Source: Manis javanica (taxonomy: Eukaryota > Chordata > Mammalia > Pholidota > Manidae). Taken from it: a stretch of 64,000 nt of DNA. Position numbers and translations under genes: made by a program. The notes under the pieces were generated by a model. It had not been told where the DNA came from, did not search any database, and saw only the letters and a list, made by a program, of their open reading frames with translations. Where the stretch lies: the NCBI RefSeq assembly GCF_040802235.1, contig NC_133167.1:14252501-14316500 (forward strand), given 5' to 3'. The stretch's first letter is position 1; each line of letters starts with the position of its first letter. This document shows positions 56,725 through 64,000 of this stretch, piece by piece.

Positions 56725-58780
56725 TGGTGTTATAGAAAAGATAATTCTGAAATTCTGTGCATTTCTCTTCTTAACTTTGTGACTCTAGCTGGTAAACACC
56801 ACAGACGTTCTTTGCTAAACTTTGCACCATGCAATCTCCTATGAATCTTATTTTACTTTTAACTAATTTTTCTTTAAAAATTTTAAGTATTTAAAAAATA
56901 AAGTGAATAATAAGTTATGAAAACATCTGTGTTTCTACCACCTAGTGTTAATTTCTACCACACTTGTTCATATTTAATCAAATTTGCTGAGTCTTCTTTT
57001 ATTCTTAATAAATGCAATGAAACTGGGGACAAAGTTGGGGCTTTCATCTTATTTCCAGGTTTTCTTCTGTTATGGTTAAAGGTCAAAGAACAAACAATTT
57101 GTTCCCTTCCAAAAAATCCAGAGAAGAGGCCCATTGGAAGGAAGGAAAATGCCCCCAGAGCTATCAGAGAGCTTGATCCTCACCATAGATGACTCTGTTA
57201 TGGGTACGGAGCGCACCTGTTGAGTCACAATAGCAAATAGCCTCATCCACATTTTGGTAGGGATAAAGTGGCTTAGTGAGAAATTTATGGAGGTCAGTTT
57301 TCATGCTCACAAAAGGATTTGGGAATCACAGAATACAGACATGTATTTAGGAATGCAAGAGTCCAATAGCCGAAGATAGGCAGAGCTATTGTTTTTCTTG
57401 GCTGAGACTGATAATTTTCTTCTTTCCCCCATAAATTAGGGCTTTAAAATGTTGTTGCTACCACTTACTTGTCTTGGCATGTTAAATGACTGAATTTCTT
57501 TGTTCCCACTGACTTTTCTGTGGACCCTCTTGAGCTCCTTCTCCTGAGTAAATAATCCAGCTTTTCTGGGGCTGGTGTAGCAGCTTAGCACCCCTTGGAT
57601 AATTTTTTCCTGTGGTTACAAGGCTCTGTTGACCATCTTCTCAGCATATATGCTTGCTTTCTTCCATCTCTGAAATTTAGGGTGTTTTGTTTTATTGTTC
57701 TCCAACGGGCAACTGGCTTTTCCCTATCTACTCTTCTGTGAGCACCTTGACCGGGACTACTGTTCCGATTTCACACTCCATCCAATTGTAGTCATGCAGT
57801 AGTTCAGCCACACGAAGTGATCCCCCTCATACACTCTGCATTGGGTATGTTTCCATTGAATGGCATTGTGTTCTGTGCTCCAATTTTTTTGTTGTTAAAA
57901 AAAAAGAAAAGAAAGAAGAAGCCAGGTGAAGACCTCGATCCTTAATACATTTCAGTTGTCTCTTTAGCTTTCATTTCAATTCTAACCTATCTCTCTCTCT
58001 CTCTGAACATCTTGTCTCTTACCATTATGTTCCATACCACCCTAAATGAACTTGGTCTAAAGCTAATTGCTTCCCCCTTCTAAGGTTTTCCATTCAGCAC
58101 TTGCTGCATACTCCATAGTTGTCAAATCAAATTTTTGCCAAGAAAGAACAGACCTGGAAGAACCAAGGAACTCCCAAGCAGATGCGTGTGTTTTTATAGG
58201 TTAATATGAAATATACTGAAACATACAAAGAAGAGTAAGGAGACCATGGGTGTGCAATAGCTTGAAACACTACATCCACCCATTTAAGAAGTTGAGATAC
58301 TGAGATATTAAAACACAGTGACTGCCCACTGTTCTGCTCACAGACTTGATTCGCTTTCTTTTCAAAGCCTTTTGAATTTCAGAGTGAGAGCTTGTTTCTC
58401 TGTTCAGTAGTTTGAAGATAGTGGCCTCATAAACATGAGGAAGAAAACATGGTTTGCAGCCTGAGAGCCAGCTATTTTCTTCATGGTCAGGAGGCATTTC
58501 CTTTCCTGGGGAGGTGCAGGGAGTCTGAGGGCACCACCAGCGGGAGCAGCTCCTCTTCTTTTCTCCACCTGGAAGTCACTGACCATAGCAAGTTAGGGGT
58601 CATTAGGTCTCCCTACACATCGCTAGTGTGACTTCCAGAAACATCACGGGTTGCCATGTTGGGCTGGTTCTAGCAGACGGACTTGAAGGATGGGGGTGGG
58701 TGGGTTAGGCCCATATTTGCATTATGTTGTTCAATCTTACTTTAAATTCCAACTTTTCGAATAGCTTACAAATGGCTTAT
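56725..58780. other. Unique stretch
   Basis: No supported gene. A (CT)n of eight units lies at 57989-58004, an A-rich run at 57897-57920, and a G-triplet run (gggggtgggtggg) near 58691. Confidence 0.35.
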
Positions 58781-58784
58781 GGTC

Positions 58785-59010
58785 ATTCATGGTGTTTTCC
58801 CTTCAAAAGGCCTCACTGCATACTAATGAGCAGCTTAGCACTAACAGAAGCTACATTGCCATGCAAGCTGAAGTTTGCATATGCTTGACTCGGGTTTCAC
58901 ACAAGCACTAAGTTTACAGAACACAGAGTTGCCACAAATATCCAAGTGCAGAATTAGGTCCCATTACAAATATGTGAGCAAAGAATTTGGCTCATGAATA
59001 TACCCTTGGA
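58785..59010. promoter_or_regulatory. Candidate conserved non-coding element
   Basis: A repeat-free stretch with octamer-like and homeodomain-like words ('gcatactaatgag', 'aagtttgcatatgc') and several 'caagc/gcttg' echoes. This is only the look of a conserved element; a single sequence cannot show conservation. Confidence 0.2.
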
Positions 59011-59014
59011 AAAA

Positions 59015-60395
59015 ATTTTCCCATAGTTTTCTTTTCTCTAAGGTATTGAATGGGCCAACACTTGTCCTCATGTTTCAAATATCTCAGCACCCCCTGAAAC
59101 ATTTTGATGGTCTCTTACATTGACTAGAATTGCACAAGACTATGTTCCAAATGATATCTTTTTCACTAGCTTTGTAGAATTCCAGAATAAACCCTCTGCT
59201 TCAGACACTATGCCCTACGTATATGGCTTCTATTTTTACTTTGCTTTTTCCTCTGTTTTCTGTCTACCATTTCATCCAACATGTTTTGAATTTGTGTAGT
59301 TGCTTATGTTTGAGACAATCATACTTGAAACCAACAATACTTACTTTATTTAAAAAATATTTGTCTTGACGCAATTCCCAATTTTGGGACCTGGCACATC
59401 AAACTCAATAGAAAGAATGCAAGCCTTGGGAAGACAGAATAAACCCATGATGTAATTGGCAGAGTTGATGTGTTGATTCCACCCTTGTGGAATTAGGATC
59501 TTAATTTTATTATCTTCGAAACTCAACAATAACAGAAACAGAAGAGTATACTTTAACAATAAATCCTAAATTTTTTTGTATGTGAATGAGGAGATTTGAA
59601 AAAGAGCACTAGAGGTCCTATTCCTTGTTCTTTTCATTTAACTCAGTCATGAAATACATGCTTAGGTACTTAAGATACTGGAGAGGGGTGTGTGTGTGTG
59701 TGTGTGCACGTGTGTGTTTTCCTTTAAAGTAGTCAGATGTTAACTGGTAAATTAACAACACGCCTTACTCAGGGAATCAGAAGATTAGATTCTAGATCTA
59801 CTCCTTAAATTCACAAGTCACCATCCATAATGGGTAGAGAGACGCTTAGGAAGCTTGGCTTCATCTAATTGACAACATAGAATCAGACACCCGGTTTCTC
59901 TGGCACAACTCGACCTTCCGGAAAGTCCAGTTTCATGACTCCACTTCCAGATAAGACTCAACTGTAGTTCCCTGGAAGTGTCATTAGTTTATGACATGTA
60001 TTCAAGCTTTTGTATTGACTCTAATAATAATTATCTAAATTAGCTCCTGCCTCTGGCTTTTCATTGCTGGGCTCATCCGCTCAGAAATGGCTCTTTTAAC
60101 TTTGGTTGACCCACCTTCTCGTGCAGTCACTTCAAATCCCTCAGTCCTAATCCTCGATCGCCTCGTTACGTGGTAGGAGGGCCCAACTCTTTTGCTTATT
60201 GGTGCTCACATCTTTATGACGGGCTTCATGCCTGAATATTTACCATTGATGTCCAGTCTCATGTATCCTAAGGCAGCAACTGGGTCTCTGGAAGAGATCT
60301 CTTCTCCTTTCCTCCTCCTAGCCTGAATTTTGATAATGCCATAATCAATTAGAGTTTTATCTTTATTCTTTGTTTATCTCAAGGAACCCTCCCCC
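59015..60395. other. Unique stretch
   Basis: No supported gene. An unusually dense CpG cluster lies at 60156-60172 ('cgatcgcctcgttacg'). Confidence 0.3.
59688..59718. repeat. (TG)n microsatellite
   Basis: A TG run interrupted by a single 'cacg' step. Confidence 0.9.
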
Positions 60396-60399
60396 CCCT

Positions 60400-60900
60400 C
60401 AAAGTTCTCAGACAAAGATTTGTGTACAAAAGTCAATTAGGGGGATGATCTCAGGAAGCTCAGAGAGGGATCTGGGAAATGAGACAGGGAGGAGAGGAAA
60501 TAAAAACAAGGGCATGTTAATTAATGGGGCTAGTGCTGCAGGGAACAGGTCCATTCCTTGATGGGGGCACTCCTGCAGAGACTGTGGAGAAAGCACCTCA
60601 GGATTACCCAACTAATGAGGTGTGGAAGTTGAGGTATTTATCCACTCACTGTCCCTCTGGGTTTGAGGTTTGTACTTAACTAGGTATTAACTCCTGACAT
60701 TCCCAGGCTGCCCTGCGCTCTCCTCTGGTCAGATAAACCTCTGACAGACGGATGCAGGTGCTTGAGGTAAGAAGCTGTCAGCACAATCAAGAAGGGTCCA
60801 CCAAGCCACAAGCGACCACTAGCTGTATCCAATCCGGGTGGGGTATTGGCAGCAATTACTACACTTCTTCTCAATACTCAGGCTGTTAAGAACTCATGAG
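60400..60900. repeat. Possible dispersed repeat copy (family shared with 15430 and 48500)
   Basis: It opens 'tctcagacaaagatttgtgtacaaaagtcaattagggggatgatctcaggaagctcagagagggatctgggaaatgagacaggg'. The continuation includes 'aatggggctagtgctgcaggg' and 'ccaggctgccctgcgctctcctctggtcagataaacctctgacagacggatgcaggtgct'. The structure looks like an old LTR-type or MER repeat; name unknown. Confidence 0.35.
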
Positions 60901-60904
60901 AAGG

Positions 60905-61800
60905 AACTGTTGCCAGGAATTAGGAAATGCTAGTGACAGAACATTCACTTCCTGGGGAAAGATTATCTTTCTGGATCACCCTATCCCACCGAAGGGAAAC
61001 ACCTGAGGTTCCTGAGAGGTAACTAAATAGCTTTTCCTACTGTGGGTGAGATCCAAGGAACATAGAAAGCCTTGAGAGGAAAGCCAGAAAGGGTGCTGCA
61101 AAATGAAAGCCTTAGCTGTGACCTGCCAAAGTTCAGGCTAGTCTAAATTCTTCTGTAATTTGGATCTATGAGAATTGCTTGCATTTTCCAAATATAAAGG
61201 TTGTGTATGTCTCACAGGCCAAACATTTTAATAAATGAAAGGCCAGGTTCACTTTATGGCTGCTTGTGGTTCTCTTAACTCATGTGTTTGTTAGCTGGCT
61301 TGATGAAAGAAACATTTTGCTTGTGTCTGAAGCCCTGACGCTTGCTCAGTGACTGAACCTGACGTTCAAATAAGCTGGAGTCCTGTGAGCCCAGCAGAGA
61401 GATGGACAAAGACCCGCATCAACCCTGTTTCTAATTCGGAGTTGGGGGAAGTATGGTAATCTACATGAAACTCACATATGCATAGTTTATTTGTAGATAT
61501 GATTGTATAAGAGATTTGTAATGAGTTGTACATGCTTAATTTGAATGCTTGGTAAATTTTGGTTATACGCTTATGCATATGGTATATGCATTAAGTAGTT
61601 CTAAGGGTTGCCTTTGGTTATAAGTCTCAGTTTAAGAATTCCAGCAGGACAGACCCTGCTGCACATGTGGCTGTTCCTTTGTTCCCAGGCAGTGACCAAT
61701 TGTGATGAGATCTTCTTGCACCTCTTACCTTCCAAGTAAGGAGAAGATAGATTCAAGAATTAAAATACCAACATGGATATTTATATAGAAACTTAAAATT
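60905..61800. other. Unique stretch
   Basis: No supported feature. Confidence 0.35.
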
Positions 61801-61804
61801 CCTC

Positions 61805-61925
61805 TACAGGTCATAAAATCTTAGCATTCTATGTGGAGATGAACTTTAGAGAAATTAAGAAATAGAGGTTTATGGAAGAAAAGTGATTTACCCAAGGTCA
61901 TAGAGATAATGGCTTATCTTGGTTT
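61805..61925 (-). repeat. Ancient MIR-like SINE, antisense
   Basis: It reads 'aggtcataaaatcttagcattctatgtggagatgaactttagagaaattaagaaatagaggtttatggaagaaaagtgatttacccaaggtcatagagata'. Same family look as at 52798 (agaatcttagagctggaagggacc...ttaagtgacttgcccaaggtcacacag). Confidence 0.5.
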
Positions 61926-61929
61926 ATCT

Positions 61930-63415
61930 TTAACTTGTGTATAATTTGGTGACACAGTTGCTTTGTTGATAACAGACTACCACAATTTTGATTAATGCTA
62001 GTGTCTGGCCCCATGTAAAGTTAAGACTCTTTTATGGATTCCTTTCAACACATTAGAAGCTATTGCAGTCATAAATTTCCTCAACTATGGCAGCTGCTGG
62101 GCAAGACAGTAATAAAAATTCAAACATTAATCTCTCTCTTTTTTTTTTTCCTGAAGATTTCAGTACTTTAGAGACTTTAAAACCAGCCATTTACACGTTG
62201 AAGTAGGGCCATATGGCGGTAGCCTTTGCTAGAGAGCAGTGGGTGACGAGAGCCTTGATGGATGGACATTAAGGAAAAATGCTGGGAGAAACGGACAAGT
62301 AAGAGCTGTTAACTGAGGAAAGAGGTATTCATATGCAGCTTTCAATCCTAGCCAGGTGATGCTGTGAAAGAACGACCTGGTCGGCAATTGGAAAAAGGGA
62401 ATACGAGGCTAAAAGTCACAGTAAACAATCTTCCTTTGTTTCTCCCCAAAGAGTGCCAACACATTTTTAATTCTCAACAGATACATTATACCTAGAGCTA
62501 AACAAGATACAGATTTATCTTTCTGAGCATTCAGTATGTATGAACTCTGCAACAATCTGGAGAAAGACTGAATCATTTATTCCATGGTCAGTAATAAACA
62601 AAAACACACAGAGGTAATTATTCCCTTCATACCCCATAGACCTCTCACTGTCTGCTTTTGTTTAATAACTATCAATGTTTATGACTCTCTAAGTTTTCTG
62701 ACTTCTTGTCAGAAAAGATCACTGCATTGTAGTTAGAAATTATCCAAACAAATGTGGCAAATTTCTTTGATGCTATGGTGGTGTTTTTAGAAATGGATTC
62801 CTTAATGGATTATAGGCTTCTTTTTTCCTTTATAACATTCTTAAGGCTGAAACAAAGCATTTCAAATACAACATGTTAATAACAAACACAACATCCCATA
62901 AAGTAAGTAGGAAAACAGTGGACCTCATATTAGGGAACAAAAATTTGTTGATGACTTTAATTCTACAATGAAAGATAAATTTAGAGCTGTAACTGATGAT
63001 TTAATCTAATTCATCTTTAAAATGCATGGAATAGTCAAGAGTTGAAGACACCTGCCACCAGGATGCTGAAATCTGAGAAAATGTTACTTGTCCTTGATCG
63101 CAGTTGGAGGGAATTTAATTGCAATTACTGCACAAAATTTGTCAAATGACATTCTAATAAACTCTGCTGAGGTAAAGATCATATTATTACAAATATAATT
63201 TCTAATTTTCCCTGCTTAACGTAGACAGATGACAGAATTAAATGCCACTTCCTAAACACCTAAACAACAGCTGTAATCATAAGTGTAACAACTTTTGTCT
63301 GTTTTCTGATCTGAGACTCAGAAGTCAGAAAGCTATAAACCTGTGTCTATTGACATGACTGGAAAATTAATTTCTCTCCTCTAGAGAAATGGAGGGAAAG
63401 CATTTTTCTCAGTTC
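61930..63415. other. Unique AT-rich stretch with conserved-element look (62440-63260)
   Basis: No gene. About 800 bases (62440-63260) are free of recognisable repeats. They carry clustered homeodomain, SOX and MEIS/TGIF-like words ('ggaatttaattgcaattactgc', 'aaataacaaacacaac', 'gacagatgacagaatta'). A CT/T run lies at about 62131-62151. Confidence 0.3.
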
Positions 63416-63419
63416 TTTA

Positions 63420-63890
63420 ACTATGGAGTCCATGAAGTGAGAATATGAAGATTACAATGTGTAAAGAAAATGAAAGTTCCTGTGGCCAGGATTCTCACCT
63501 GACCCTGGTTGGCTTGCTTACTACATACATGTGGGCAATGCATTATTATTGACTCTCTATATAAAGAGCTCCACCCAGTGCTCCGGGCTGCAGGGCTGCA
63601 GGAGAGCAGAGGCTGGAGTGGTGGCAGCACTGAGGACAGAGACTGAGATGGCTGTGGGGGCAGGGAGGCCCAGAGGCAGAGGCTGGCCTTGCTGCCTGCA
63701 GACTTGGTCTGAGTGGATGGGATTCTAGTGCTTGTTCTGCCACCGTGGGAATAAAGTTGGGTATAACCCTTTCACCCCAAGAACATTCCATTGTCATTTT
63801 TCGTTCTGATTGGATCAAGAGTGAACTTGCCCGGAGCTGAAATCCACTGGCAAGACAAGGCAAACATGTTTTGAGAAAAAACTCCATATT
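63420..63890 (+). mobile_element. Endogenous retrovirus LTR (solo), sense
   Basis: It has the anatomy of an LTR. The U3-like segment contains 'ttcctgtggccaggattctcacctgaccctggttggc', followed by a TATA box (tatataaag, 63558-63566). After a GC-richer R segment comes AATAAA (63750-63755), then a U5-like tail 'ataaccctttcaccccaagaacattcc...gcccggagctgaaatccactggcaagacaaggcaaaca'. Possible termini are TG near 63459 and CA near 63865, but no target duplication was found. There is no gag, pol or env beside it within the window. Open frames across it (63421-63887) are not retroviral proteins. Group is not assigned. Confidence 0.6.
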
Positions 63891-64000
63891 GACCCTGCTT
63901 GCCCAATTAATTAATTCCCACTAATTGTTCCATCTAGTTATGTGTATCAAATACATGCATTTAGCCATAAAGAAATTTCCAATCAAATCCATAATTTGCA

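Noticed and set aside
63421..63887. Open frames inside the LTR (113 and 69 codons on the minus strand)
   Set aside because: They are antisense to the LTR and match no retroviral protein; LTRs do not normally encode protein.
1..64000. tRNA, rRNA, snRNA or microRNA genes
   Set aside because: I saw no cloverleaf with intact A and B boxes, no rRNA-like sequence and no obvious long hairpin. The only tRNA-derived sequences are the decayed heads of MIR elements. A tRNAscan or Rfam search would settle this.
1..64000. Bacterial-type operons, phage, CRISPR or other prokaryotic systems
   Set aside because: There are no long coding frames, no ribosome-binding-site pattern, and mammalian repeats occur throughout.

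Overview
This window looks like ordinary non-coding DNA from a placental mammal. It is AT-rich, has no bacterial-style gene layout, and carries many old interspersed repeats of mammal-wide or eutherian families: MIR, L2, MaLR-type LTRs, MER5A-like and MER20-like hAT elements, and ancient L1 fragments. I found no Alu, rodent B1/B2 or carnivore tRNA-Lys SINE. The L1 3' ends carry the 'gtttcaggtgtacaaca' type of tail that I associate with laurasiatherian genomes. A non-primate, non-rodent eutherian is therefore my best inference; the species is not resolved. No complete, recognisable protein-coding gene is visible. Most open frames are 60-145 codons long, lack a recognisable domain and look like chance.

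Layout. 1-7000: MaLR-like LTR, MIR, about 1 kb of L2, an old L1 piece, then unique AT-rich DNA. 7080-9470: the most gene-like part of the left half. It has a locally CpG-rich block (7100-7350), a good splice acceptor at 8280/8281 opening an exon-like tract with conserved CpGs, and about 1 kb of repeat-poor DNA ending at an AATAAA (9400). 9470-13000: L2, MIR, a strong G-quadruplex tract and two or three LTR fragments. 13000-30000: microsatellites, L1 pieces, a MIR inserted into another MIR (18795-19245), three hAT-type DNA transposons and several unique AT-rich stretches that resemble conserved non-coding sequence. 30290-31670: an L1 that keeps its 5' end and ORF1 start but has lost its 3' end. 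34000-38540: L1, L2, MIR, MER20 and another old repeat. 38540-40330: the only sizeable GC- and CpG-enriched block. 40540-45350: L1, MIR and L2 pieces, then a coding-like tract at 44438-44700 that is either a broken retrocopy or a terminal exon. 45350-63415: mostly unique, with scattered MIR, L1 and hAT pieces and a (CA)n microsatellite. 63420-63890: an LTR with TATA box and polyadenylation signal.

No cooperating set of genes is present. The window most likely lies in an intergenic region or in large introns. The items most worth testing are the exon candidates (7100-8407 and 44438-44700), the CpG-enriched block near 38.8 kb, and the repeat-poor stretches at 20.0, 37.7, 58.8 and 62.5 kb as possible enhancers. 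Repeat names and boundaries are from memory of family consensus patterns, not from a database search, and should be read as approximate.
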